Shown: positions 18,843-27,236 of the stretch, one piece after another
How positions within the stretch are numbered: the stretch's first letter is position 1
Layout of the letters: each line of letters opens with the position of its first letter
Assembly: GCA_042095835.1 (NCBI GenBank)
Contig: JBELML010000006.1
Location: forward strand, 31,317-95,316
Source of the DNA: DATFKA01 sp042095835
Lineage (GTDB): Bacteria > Bacteroidota > Bacteroidia > Chitinophagales > Saprospiraceae
Length of the DNA stretch: 64,000 nucleotides
Direction: 5' to 3'
The notes under the pieces: generated by a model
What the model was told of the DNA's origin: nothing
The model's input: the letters and a program-made list of their open reading frames with translations, nothing else
Databases searched by the model: none
Translations under genes and position numbers: made by a program

Positions 18843-20159
18843 ATGATAAAAGATTCCATGAGTATTTTTGAAAAATTAAAAGCAAAGGAAACCAAGATTT
18901 CAGTAGTTGGCTTAGGCTACGTAGGCTTACCTTTGGCTTTAGAACTAGCTAAACAGTTTAGTGTAATTGGCTTTGATATCAACAGTGAACGCATTGCCAT
19001 GATGCGCAATGGTATCGACCCCTCTAAAGAGTTAGAATCAACAGCCTTCGAAGGGCGAGACATTGAGTTTACCGATAAGGTGGGCTTACTTCGGCAAGCT
19101 TCCTTTCATATTGTTGCAGTTCCGACGCCAATCGACGAGCACAAAAATCCAAATCTGGTCCCGCTACAGAAGGCATCAGAGAGTTTGGGGACCATTATAA
19201 AAAGAGGCGATTACGTCATCTATGAATCAACCGTCTATCCTGGCTGTACGGAAGAAGATTGTATTCCAATTATTGAGCGAGTGTCTAATCTCGAATTTGG
19301 TAAAGACTTCAAAGCCGGCTACTCTCCAGAGCGCATTAACCCAGGGGATCGAGCTCGGACAATTGACAAAATTTTGAAGATTGTTTCTGGCTCTGATGAA
19401 GAGGCGCTAGAGGAGATCGCAAAGGTGTATGGCGCCATTATTACTGCTGGCATTTTCAAAGCAAGTTCGATCAAGGTTGCAGAGGCAGCCAAAGTTATTG
19501 AAAACTCCCAACGCGATTTGAATATCGCCTTCATGAATGAACTTGCTATCATTTTTGATCGCATAGGCATAGATACTAAAGAGGTCTTAGCCGCCGCCGG
19601 TACTAAGTGGAATTTCTTACCTTTTACACCAGGTTTGGTTGGAGGGCACTGTATTGGGGTGGATCCCTACTACTTGGTGCATAAAGCGAAAGAAGAGGAT
19701 TATATCCCTCAAGTCATCACCAGTGGTCGGAGAATAAATGACGAAATGCCGGCACATATTGCTAAGCGATTGACCCAAATGCTCATCCAAAAAGGCAAAA
19801 ACCCAGGCAATACCAAAGTGCTCGTCAAAGGTATTACCTTTAAGGAAAATGTATCAGACATCCGAAATTCTAAAGTGGCGGACTTGATTAAAGAGATTGA
19901 GTCTTTTTCGATCAAGGTAGATTTAGTAGATTATTGGGCAAGTCAAGAAGAAGTGCGCCACGAATATGGTATCGAAATGGTTGAGCAAGCCACTAATGAT
20001 TATGACGCTGTTTTAATAGCAGTGGCACATGATAACTACAAAAAGCTCCAATTTCCAGACTATATCAGCATGATGAAGGAGCATCCCATTTTGATGGATA
20101 TCAAATCGATTTATGATTATCCTCCAAAAGACTTGGGCCTAAGCTATTGGCGATTATAA
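18843..20159 (+). CDS. UDP-N-acetylhexosamine 6-dehydrogenase (WbpA/TviB/WbpO-like)
   Basis: The 438-residue NAD-dependent nucleotide-sugar dehydrogenase has the Rossmann motif GLGYVGLPLA (23-32) and the catalytic cysteine C270 in LVGGHCIGVDPYY. The family oxidises C6 of a UDP-sugar to the uronic acid in two steps. The C-terminal SIYDYPPKDLGLSYWRL resembles the TviB/WbpO/CapL branch acting on UDP-GlcNAc or UDP-GalNAc rather than UDP-glucose. With the two preceding genes it supplies three of the four steps of a 2,3-diamino-uronic acid pathway; a WbpB-type 3-oxidase is not in the window. An alternative start five codons in (18858) is possible. Confidence 0.85.
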   Translation: MIKDSMSIFEKLKAKETKISVVGLGYVGLPLALELAKQFSVIGFDINSERIAMMRNGIDPSKELESTAFEGRDIEFTDKVGLLRQASFHIVAVPTPIDEHKNPNLVPLQKASESLGTIIKRGDYVIYESTVYPGCTEEDCIPIIERVSNLEFGKDFKAGYSPERINPGDRARTIDKILKIVSGSDEEALEEIAKVYGAIITAGIFKASSIKVAEAAKVIENSQRDLNIAFMNELAIIFDRIGIDTKEVLAAAGTKWNFLPFTPGLVGGHCIGVDPYYLVHKAKEEDYIPQVITSGRRINDEMPAHIAKRLTQMLIQKGKNPGNTKVLVKGITFKENVSDIRNSKVADLIKEIESFSIKVDLVDYWASQEEVRHEYGIEMVEQATNDYDAVLIAVAHDNYKKLQFPDYISMMKEHPILMDIKSIYDYPPKDLGLSYWRL

Positions 20160-20168
20160 AAAAGATCT

Positions 20169-20720
20169 ATGGATCAGTATGCACCCGAAAAGAAACCAGG
20201 GAGAACAGGTATTGCGAAAGATGAAAAACGTTGGTTTGCAGTATATACAAAGTATAAACGAGAGAAGATCGTCGTAAAACGCCTGCAAAGTAAAGGTATA
20301 GAAGCCTACGTGCCTTTGCAGCAATTAACGCGGTATTATACTCGAAAAATTAAAACCGTTGATCTTCCTTTGATTAGCTGTTATGTCTTTGTAAAAATAG
20401 TAGAATCAGAATATGTCCCTGTGCTAGAAACTGCCGATGTCGTTACTTTTGTAAAATTTAAGAAAGACTTAATCGCTATACCCGAAAACGCTATTCAAAT
20501 CCTGAGACAAATCACCGGAGAAGAACAAGAGATAACGCTTAGTCAAGGTCCAATTAAAGTGGGGAATAAAGCAGAGATCATCGGTGGACGGCTTACAGGT
20601 ATGAAAGGCCTGGTGGTAGAGCAGAAGGGAGACAAAAACTTTGTAGTACAATTAGACACCCTAGGATACAACCTGCATATGCAGATTCCTAAACAATATT
20701 TACGCCTCATTCATCGCTAA
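20169..20720 (+). CDS. UpxY/NusG-family transcription antiterminator
   Basis: The 183-residue protein has a NusG N-terminal domain (RWFAVYTKYKREKIVVKRLQSKGIEAYVP, about residues 21-50) and a C-terminal KOW segment (about 130-165; VGNKAEIIGGRLTGMKGLV). NusG paralogues of this type (UpxY in Bacteroides, RfaH-like in general) bind elongating RNA polymerase and stop premature termination in long polysaccharide operons. It is unusual that it is the fourth gene rather than the first. It probably serves its own operon, which continues for eight more genes over about 7.5 kb. Spacing to neighbours is 9 and 12 bases. Confidence 0.85.
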   Translation: MDQYAPEKKPGRTGIAKDEKRWFAVYTKYKREKIVVKRLQSKGIEAYVPLQQLTRYYTRKIKTVDLPLISCYVFVKIVESEYVPVLETADVVTFVKFKKDLIAIPENAIQILRQITGEEQEITLSQGPIKVGNKAEIIGGRLTGMKGLVVEQKGDKNFVVQLDTLGYNLHMQIPKQYLRLIHR

Positions 20721-20732
20721 ACTATATAATTC

Positions 20733-21683
20733 ATGCCTAAAGTTGTCATCACCGGAGTTGCCGGTTTTCTTGGATCCCATCTTGCCGATCGATTTATCAA
20801 GGAAGGCTTTTCCGTGGTAGGCATTGATAATCTGTTGACAGGTGCATTAGAAAATATTGAGCACCTTTTTCCTTTAGAAGCTTTTGAATATTACCATCAT
20901 GATATCACCAAGTTTGTACATATTCCTGGTGAGGTAGATTATATCTTGCACTTCGCCTCTCCCGCCAGCCCAATTGATTATCTAAAAATGCCCATCCAAA
21001 CTTTAAAGGTGGGTGCTTTAGGCACTCATAATATGCTGGGTGTAGCTAAAGCTAAAAATGCCAGAATTTTAGTCGCTAGTACCTCCGAAGTGTATGGCGA
21101 TCCGCTCATACATCCACAAACCGAGGACTATTGGGGCAATGTCAATCCTATTGGTCCACGAGGTGTCTATGATGAAGCCAAACGGTTTCTAGAATCTATC
21201 ACTATGGCTTACCACAATTTTCATGGAGTAGAAACCAGGATTATCCGCATTTTCAACACCTATGGTCCCAGGATGCGCGTAAATGATGGCAGGGTACTAC
21301 CCGCATTTTTCTCTCAAGCCATTAGAGGCGAGGGACTAACGGTATTTGGAGATGGCTCTCAAACCCGCTCCTTTTGTTTTGTCGATGACCTAGTTGAAGG
21401 GATCTACCGACTATTGATGAGCGACCACCATCTACCTGTCAATATTGGTAATCCAGATGAAATCAGCATTTATGACTTTGCCAAAGAAGTGCTAGCACTT
21501 GTCAATAATCAGGAAGCCAAAATCATCCACAAGGAACTTCCCGAAGATGATCCGAAGGTCCGAAAACCAGATATAAGCAAAGCACGAGAAATTCTTGGCT
21601 GGGAGCCTAAAGTTGATCGGGCAGAAGGGCTGAGACGCACCTATGAATATTTTAAACAGAAAGTAAAAACTCCCAAAAAATAG
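20733..21683 (+). CDS. UDP-glucuronate decarboxylase (UDP-xylose synthase) family
   Basis: The 316-residue short-chain dehydrogenase/reductase has the NAD-binding GVAGFLGSHL (8-17), STSEVYGDP (116-124) and the catalytic pair Y146/K150 in RGVYDEAKR. The stretch HPQTEDYWGNVNPIGPRGVYDEAK matches the UXS group, which oxidises and decarboxylates UDP-glucuronate to UDP-xylose. The substrate would need a UDP-glucose dehydrogenase, probably encoded elsewhere because the dehydrogenase in this operon looks HexNAc-specific. The next gene begins four bases downstream. Confidence 0.88.
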   Translation: MPKVVITGVAGFLGSHLADRFIKEGFSVVGIDNLLTGALENIEHLFPLEAFEYYHHDITKFVHIPGEVDYILHFASPASPIDYLKMPIQTLKVGALGTHNMLGVAKAKNARILVASTSEVYGDPLIHPQTEDYWGNVNPIGPRGVYDEAKRFLESITMAYHNFHGVETRIIRIFNTYGPRMRVNDGRVLPAFFSQAIRGEGLTVFGDGSQTRSFCFVDDLVEGIYRLLMSDHHLPVNIGNPDEISIYDFAKEVLALVNNQEAKIIHKELPEDDPKVRKPDISKAREILGWEPKVDRAEGLRRTYEYFKQKVKTPKK

Positions 21684-21687
21684 ACAG

Positions 21688-22734
21688 ATGAACATATTAA
21701 TTACCGGAGGAGCAGGGTTTATTGGTTCACATCTAGTCCGTCATTTTGTCAACACTTATCCTGATTATCAAATCTATAATCTGGATTTATTGACCTATGC
21801 GGGCAATCTAACCAACCTGAAAGATATAGAGACTGCGCCGAATTATACCTTTATCAAAGCTGACATCACGCAAATAGAGACCATGCGCTCTTTATTTGAT
21901 CAGCATCAATTCGATGCGGTTTTACATTGCGCAGCTGAATCACACGTAGATCGTTCCATTACGGAGCCTTTAGCTTTTGTACAAACCAATGTACTTGGTA
22001 CCGCTACGCTCTTACAGGTAGCCAAAGAGAAATGGCAAGACGATTTTGAGGGTAAAGTTTTCTACCATATTTCTACAGATGAAGTCTACGGCACCTTAGG
22101 AGACGAAGGGTTTTTCTTAGAAGACACAGCTTACGATCCGCGGAGTCCTTACTCTGCTTCAAAGGCAAGTTCTGACCATTTTGTACGTGCCTACTATCAT
22201 ACTTATGGTTTGCCGGTAAAAATTTCGAATTGCTCCAACAACTATGGCCCCTATCAATTTCCTGAAAAGTTGATTCCTCTTTTTATTAATAATATTCTGC
22301 ATCAAAAGCCACTTCCCGTTTATGGTGAAGGCATAAATGTCAGAGATTGGCTATATGTAGTCGACCACGTAAGAGCAATTGATACCATCTTCCATAAAGG
22401 AAAAATTGGAGAGACTTATAATATTGGCGGGCATAACGAATGGCGTAATATCGACTTGATCCGCCAACTCTGTCAGTTAATGGACCAAAAACTAGGCCGT
22501 CCTGAAGGTATCTCAGAGGGCTTGATTACTTTTGTGAGAGATCGCGCAGGACACGATTTCAGATATGCCATCGATGCTAATAAAATAAAAGAGGAACTCG
22601 ATTGGCTACCATCCCTGCAATTTGAGGAGGGTTTAGCCAAAACAATAGATTGGTACCTGGAAAATACGGATTGGCTCGAACTCGTTACTTCAGGAGCCTA
22701 TCGCCAATATTATGAGAAGCAGTATGGAGCCTGA
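21688..22734 (+). CDS. rfbB: dTDP-glucose 4,6-dehydratase
   Basis: The 348-residue protein is a typical RfbB: GGAGFIGSHL (7-16), the active-site STDEVYG (129-135, with D131/E132 as proton donor and acceptor) and Y155/K159 in PYSASKA. It forms dTDP-4-keto-6-deoxyglucose, the branch point to rhamnose and many deoxy-amino sugars. No rfbC or rfbD is present in the window, so the end product cannot be told. It precedes rfbA by 52 bases. Confidence 0.95.
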   Translation: MNILITGGAGFIGSHLVRHFVNTYPDYQIYNLDLLTYAGNLTNLKDIETAPNYTFIKADITQIETMRSLFDQHQFDAVLHCAAESHVDRSITEPLAFVQTNVLGTATLLQVAKEKWQDDFEGKVFYHISTDEVYGTLGDEGFFLEDTAYDPRSPYSASKASSDHFVRAYYHTYGLPVKISNCSNNYGPYQFPEKLIPLFINNILHQKPLPVYGEGINVRDWLYVVDHVRAIDTIFHKGKIGETYNIGGHNEWRNIDLIRQLCQLMDQKLGRPEGISEGLITFVRDRAGHDFRYAIDANKIKEELDWLPSLQFEEGLAKTIDWYLENTDWLELVTSGAYRQYYEKQYGA

Positions 22735-22786
22735 GTTACCTTTAGGGCTTCCTTAGCAGCATTACTAAGTAGAAAAACGAATAACA

Positions 22787-23656
22787 ATGAAGGGAATTAT
22801 ATTAGCTGGTGGTTCGGGGACGAGATTATATCCGATCACCTTGGCTACCAGTAAACAGTTGATGCCGATTTATGATAAGCCAATGATTTATTATCCATTG
22901 GCCACACTACTTACCGCCGGTATTAATGATATATTGATTATTTCTACGCCAACCGATCTCCCACGTTTCCGAAATTTATTAAAAGATGGGAGCCAGTGGG
23001 GTTGTAAATTCTCCTATGTAGAGCAGCCGTCGCCTGACGGATTAGCACAGGCATTCATTCTTGGTGAGGAGTTTATTGGCGATGATAAAGTAGCCTTGAT
23101 TCTAGGAGATAATATCTTTTATGGTGCAGGCTTGGAGCAAACTTTAATTTCGAATATCGATCCTGATGGTGGCGTCATCTTTGCTTATCAAGTCTCTGAT
23201 CCTGAGCGCTACGGTGTAGTGGAATTCGATGAAAACCTCAAAGCCATATCCATCGAAGAAAAGCCACAGCATCCAAAATCGAATTATGCTGTCCCAGGTC
23301 TTTACTTTTATGACAATCGGGTGGTCGATATTGCCAAAAATATACAACCCAGTGCCCGTGGTGAATTAGAAATCACCGATGTCAATAAAAAATACCTGGA
23401 GATGGATGATCTTAAAGTAGGGATCATGGAAAGAGGTACCGCCTGGCTTGATACAGGCACGATTGATTCGCTAATGAATGCCAGCCAATTTATAGAAGTC
23501 ATTGAAAAAAGACAGGGATTAAAAATCAGTTGTCCTGAGGAAATCGTTTTTAGGAAAGGTTGGATCGATGCGGCTCAATTGGAGAAAATTGCCCAACCTC
23601 TACTCAAAAGTGGTTATGGTCAATATTTGATCAATTTACTTCAACAAGATCAATGA
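22787..23656 (+). CDS. rfbA: Glucose-1-phosphate thymidylyltransferase
   Basis: The 289-residue nucleotidyltransferase starts with the signature KGIILAGGSGTRLYPIT and has the conserved ATSKQLMPIYDKPMIYYPL block. It makes dTDP-glucose from dTTP and glucose-1-phosphate, feeding rfbB just upstream. Length and motifs are standard for the bacterial RmlA short form. Its stop codon overlaps the next start in an ATGA arrangement at 23653-23656. Confidence 0.95.
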   Translation: MKGIILAGGSGTRLYPITLATSKQLMPIYDKPMIYYPLATLLTAGINDILIISTPTDLPRFRNLLKDGSQWGCKFSYVEQPSPDGLAQAFILGEEFIGDDKVALILGDNIFYGAGLEQTLISNIDPDGGVIFAYQVSDPERYGVVEFDENLKAISIEEKPQHPKSNYAVPGLYFYDNRVVDIAKNIQPSARGELEITDVNKKYLEMDDLKVGIMERGTAWLDTGTIDSLMNASQFIEVIEKRQGLKISCPEEIVFRKGWIDAAQLEKIAQPLLKSGYGQYLINLLQQDQ

Positions 23657-24708
23657 AGAAAGTTTTAGTAACCGGAGCTGCTGGGTTTATAGGTTTTCAC
23701 CTTGTTCGTCTTTTGTTGAAACAAGGCTATGAAGTTGTGGGGCTTGATACTATTAATGATTACTATGATGTAGGTTTAAAATATGGGCGGTTGGCAGCTT
23801 GTGGAATTGAGGAAAAGGATATCTCCAAGGAACTGATGGTGCAGAGTCACCAACACGCTGCTTATCAGTTTATCCAGCTAGCACTAGAGAATAGAGAGGC
23901 CCTGCACCACTTGTTTGAGCAAGAAAAATTCGATGGTGTGGTGAACCTCGCCGCTCAACCCGGCGTACGGTATAGCTTGGTTAATCCTTATGCCTATATC
24001 GATAGCAATATCGTAGGATTCATCAATCTCTTAGAAGCTTGTAGGCACTATCAAATCAAACACTTGGTTTATGCCTCCTCTTCAAGCGTTTATGGACTGA
24101 ATAGTGCTATACCCTACTCTACCAAAGACAATGTGGATCATCCGATTTCGCTTTATGCTGCCACCAAAAAAAGTAATGAATTGATGGCGCATACCTATAG
24201 TCACCTGTATGGAATACCCGTGACGGGTCTCCGCTTTTTTACGGTTTATGGTCCCTGGGGCAGACCAGACATGGCCATCTTCTTATTTACCAAGGCCATT
24301 TTCAACGAAGACCCCATCAAAGTTTTTAATCATGGCAAAATGATGCGTGATTTCACCTACGTTGATGATATCGTCGAAGGAATATTTAGGGTTTTAAAAA
24401 ATCCTCCACAAGCAAATACGCTATGGGATAAGCAATCTCCTGATCCATCATCTTCGTCAGCACCCTACAAGCTCTACAATATTGGCAACAACCAGCCTGT
24501 ACAATTACTCGACTTCATAGAAGCTATCGAAGAGGCGGTGGGCAAAAAAGCCATTAAACAGTTGATGCCTATACAGCCAGGTGATGTCACTGCAACTTAT
24601 GCAGATGTAGAAGACTTAGTCACGGATTTTGACTATCAACCCTCTACTTCCGTTAGGGAAGGTGTACAGCATTTTGTAGATTGGTATCGAGGGTATTACG
24701 GTTTATAG
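23653..24708 (+). CDS. UDP-glucuronate 4-epimerase-like (CapI-type) sugar epimerase
   Basis: The 351-residue SDR protein has GAAGFIGFHL near its N terminus and the YxxxK active site in SLYAATKKSNE. YGPWGRPDMAIFLFTKAI is typical of CapI/LspL/GAE enzymes, which interconvert UDP-glucuronate and UDP-galacturonate. The frame is open further upstream to 23560, but the ATG at 23653 is chosen because it starts directly at the Rossmann strand and overlaps the rfbA stop by four bases (ATGA). Other 4-epimerase substrates cannot be excluded. Confidence 0.85.
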   Translation: MKKVLVTGAAGFIGFHLVRLLLKQGYEVVGLDTINDYYDVGLKYGRLAACGIEEKDISKELMVQSHQHAAYQFIQLALENREALHHLFEQEKFDGVVNLAAQPGVRYSLVNPYAYIDSNIVGFINLLEACRHYQIKHLVYASSSSVYGLNSAIPYSTKDNVDHPISLYAATKKSNELMAHTYSHLYGIPVTGLRFFTVYGPWGRPDMAIFLFTKAIFNEDPIKVFNHGKMMRDFTYVDDIVEGIFRVLKNPPQANTLWDKQSPDPSSSSAPYKLYNIGNNQPVQLLDFIEAIEEAVGKKAIKQLMPIQPGDVTATYADVEDLVTDFDYQPSTSVREGVQHFVDWYRGYYGL

Positions 24709-24711
24709 ATT

Positions 24712-25449
24712 ATGTTTAAAATTTTTAATAGAAAACAAAAAAACGCTGTTCATGATTTTTCTTCCCTAGGATTAGATATGCATTGTCATCTCTTGCCAGG
24801 TATTGACGATGGTGCAAAAGACCTAGCAGAAAGTCTTGGCCTTCTTCAGCAGATGACTGATTTAGGCTTCCAAACCATCATTGCTACACCACATATCAAT
24901 TCAGCGTATTATCCCAATACCCCTGCCACGATCAAATCTGCTTGGCAACAGGTCACTCAGGCATCCTTATCCATAGATTTATTCTACGCTGCTGAATATT
25001 TCATGGATGAATATTTTGAATCCCTACTAGAGGAAAAAGCCAAGTTATTGAGCTTTGGAAATAAATATGTGCTTGTAGAAATGTCTTTTTTTGGAGCACC
25101 TCCAAAGCTGGAAGACTATATCTTTAAATTACAATTACTGGGCTACAAACCTATTCTTGCTCATCCGGAGCGTTACACTTTTTACCATGGACAAATAAAA
25201 AGCTACGAGCGCTTCAGGGACTTGGGTTGTTTGCTACAAGTCAATCTCCTGTCCTTAGCTGGTGAATATGGTTCAGAAATTGCAGAAGTGGGAAGGCAAT
25301 TAGTCCAGTCAAACAACGTTGATCTACTAGGCAGTGATGTCCACCACGAGAGACATTTATCTAAACTCCGAACAGCACTAGGCGAAAAGAAATTTTTGAA
25401 ATGCCTACTTGATTATAATTATAGAAACAAAGATCTACTCCATGAATAA
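24712..25449 (+). CDS. CpsB/YwqE-type tyrosine-protein phosphatase (PHP domain)
   Basis: The 245-residue PHP-family metallophosphatase has the metal-binding motifs DMHCHLLPGIDDG near residues 22-34, HPERY and GSDVHHERH. CpsB/CapC/YwqE enzymes dephosphorylate the tyrosine autokinase that controls polysaccharide chain length and export. The expected partner kinase (Wzc/CapB) is absent from the window. The last eight bases overlap the start of the Wza-like lipoprotein gene, indicating coupling to the export apparatus. Confidence 0.85.
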   Translation: MFKIFNRKQKNAVHDFSSLGLDMHCHLLPGIDDGAKDLAESLGLLQQMTDLGFQTIIATPHINSAYYPNTPATIKSAWQQVTQASLSIDLFYAAEYFMDEYFESLLEEKAKLLSFGNKYVLVEMSFFGAPPKLEDYIFKLQLLGYKPILAHPERYTFYHGQIKSYERFRDLGCLLQVNLLSLAGEYGSEIAEVGRQLVQSNNVDLLGSDVHHERHLSKLRTALGEKKFLKCLLDYNYRNKDLLHE

Positions 25450-26239
25450 GCAATATTTACTTATCCTTAAAGTAATAGCTAGTCTAATATTATATACCTC
25501 CTTAAGTTCTTGCGTTACGCATAGCAACTTGATGTTACTTAATGAGGGAGAGCGCACTTCTGATCAGGGGCTACCCATCCAAAACTTTTCGCTACCCATT
25601 ATCCAGCCTAATGATAACTTATTCATTGATCTTAATGGTGAAAATGAGGCAGCCCTCGAACCTTATGTTAGAGCAAGAAGCAATACTCAACAATTCAATA
25701 ACTTGGGAAATCAGAACGCCAACCTGCTCGGCTACCTAGTCAATAGCAAAGGCGAGATTGAGTATCCCGGTCTTGGTACCATCCAAATCGGTGGCCTCGA
25801 TATTGAAGAAGCACAGGACTATATGGAGCAGCAACTGAGTGTCTACATCAGCAATTTCACGATCTCTATACGCTTGCTCAACTTTCGGATTACGATTGCT
25901 GGAGAAGTAGGAGGCGGCGGAATGATACAAGTCATGAATGACCGTATCACCATCTTGGAGGCGCTTGGTCAAGCAGGCGGATTGACGCCCTACTCCGATT
26001 TATCTAATATTGAATTACACCGAGAAATCAATGGTCAACGCACCTATCATGTCCTCAACTTGCACGATAAAAACATTTTCGAGTCGCCTTATTTCTATTT
26101 GAAACAGAACGACTACATCTATGTGCGGCCATTATCCCAAAAGACCGCTACGGTAGCCAACCAATCTAGGAATATATTGCCTTGGTTAGGATTAGCTGCA
26201 TCTGCTATCAATCTTTACCTACTCTTCACGCGTTTATAG
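25442..26239 (+). CDS. Wza-type polysaccharide export lipoprotein
   Basis: The 265-residue protein begins with a lipoprotein signal whose lipobox LSSC places the acylated cysteine at C24. It contains the polysaccharide export (Poly_export) domain and SLBB-like segments (FRITIAGEVGGGGMIQVMNDRITILEALGQAGGLTPYSDLSNIEL), and ends in a hydrophobic helix (NILPWLGLAASAINLYLLFTRL) that could span the outer membrane as in Wza. The ATG at 25442 is chosen over an upstream in-frame start at 25409 because it begins the signal peptide. It overlaps cpsB by eight bases. Predicted outer-membrane channel for the glycan. Confidence 0.87.
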   Translation: MNKQYLLILKVIASLILYTSLSSCVTHSNLMLLNEGERTSDQGLPIQNFSLPIIQPNDNLFIDLNGENEAALEPYVRARSNTQQFNNLGNQNANLLGYLVNSKGEIEYPGLGTIQIGGLDIEEAQDYMEQQLSVYISNFTISIRLLNFRITIAGEVGGGGMIQVMNDRITILEALGQAGGLTPYSDLSNIELHREINGQRTYHVLNLHDKNIFESPYFYLKQNDYIYVRPLSQKTATVANQSRNILPWLGLAASAINLYLLFTRL

Positions 26240-26254
26240 GAACAAACCAAAAGA

Positions 26255-27208
26255 ATGCATATCCTACAAAAAAGTGATGACTCCACGATAAGTTCACAGC
26301 AGGACCTTGCTCAATTCTTTCAAACGCAAAGAGGGAGTCTCGACGCCAGTCTGCTAAAAGAGGCTTACTATGCCTATCATTATAGCCTAGGTCAATTGGG
26401 TGTACAAGCCAATGATTATGTGGTCGTATCGGCCCTAGTAGATCCAATCATTATAGAGGTCATACTCGGACATCGGGCAGCGCCAATTTTCATTGATATA
26501 GAAGGTAAAGATGCCCAAATGGATACCGATGTCCTAGAGCACTTCCTTAGTCTTTTGACGATCGTCAATGAGCAAGATGAACTCATTTATCGAAAAGATG
26601 AACGCATCATCAGGACAATAGTGATCTCCCATACTTTTGGTATAGATGCCAAAGCCGAGCAAGCAGCTTTTATAGCGAATCGCTATAACTTATCCATACT
26701 AGAGGACTTTACAGATAAGCTGACCAGCATCGCTGAACCGACTACCAAAGTAGGCACCTATGGGCAGATCGCGATTGCTAAAGTCATGACCGGACTGAAG
26801 AAGAGGAATGTATCAGCAGCTCTAGTGATCAGTAATCCTCCTCAAAGTAGTTCTCCATTCCAGGTTTTTGAAAAGAAACCATCGAAAATAGACCTTCCTA
26901 ATGCGCCTTACAGTCAGGCTTCCAGAGGTATCTACCAGTATGTATTCACGCTAATTCAGGGAACGCGCCAGGCTATGCCCAGCATTACTCCGGTACCGAA
27001 TTATCTCAAGCGAGCAGAACGGTGGAGGCCAGATATCCCACTATATTTTTTGCAAGACATTTCAGCAATAAAAGAAGAACTAGATAAGGAAGAAACAAGT
27101 ATGATTCCGTATTTTGGCGCACGCCTGGATCACTTACAAGCCTTTACTTTTCTAAGCAAAGAAAAGATTGCGCTTCGATTTTTAGAAAATGGAATATGGT
27201 TGGGCTAA
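26255..27208 (+). CDS. Degenerate DegT/StrS-fold protein, probably not an aminotransferase
   Basis: Annotation would likely call this 317-residue protein hypothetical. Its middle (about residues 45-195) parallels the WbpE-like protein at 17112: VQANDYVVVSALVDP, GHRAAPIFIDIEG, ISHTFGIDAKAEQAAFIANRYNLSILED align with the family's AEVIVPAFTYVA, GFKPVMVDVD, VHLFG and NLWVIED. The ED pair that contacts PLP is kept, but the following A-Q is replaced by FTDKL. The lysine region (KVMTGLKKRNVSAALV) lacks the SK-N-L-G-A-Y-G-D-G-G pattern. The C-terminal part is short. I infer a divergent paralogue with lost or altered catalysis, kept in the operon between the exporter and manC. Confidence 0.55.
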   Translation: MHILQKSDDSTISSQQDLAQFFQTQRGSLDASLLKEAYYAYHYSLGQLGVQANDYVVVSALVDPIIIEVILGHRAAPIFIDIEGKDAQMDTDVLEHFLSLLTIVNEQDELIYRKDERIIRTIVISHTFGIDAKAEQAAFIANRYNLSILEDFTDKLTSIAEPTTKVGTYGQIAIAKVMTGLKKRNVSAALVISNPPQSSSPFQVFEKKPSKIDLPNAPYSQASRGIYQYVFTLIQGTRQAMPSITPVPNYLKRAERWRPDIPLYFLQDISAIKEELDKEETSMIPYFGARLDHLQAFTFLSKEKIALRFLENGIWLG

Positions 27209-27236
27209 TCGACGACCGTCCAAGATAAATCTTTAA

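Noticed and set aside
23560..23652. N-terminal extension of the sugar epimerase
   Set aside because: It lies within rfbA and precedes the Rossmann start; the ATGA junction at 23653 is the natural start.
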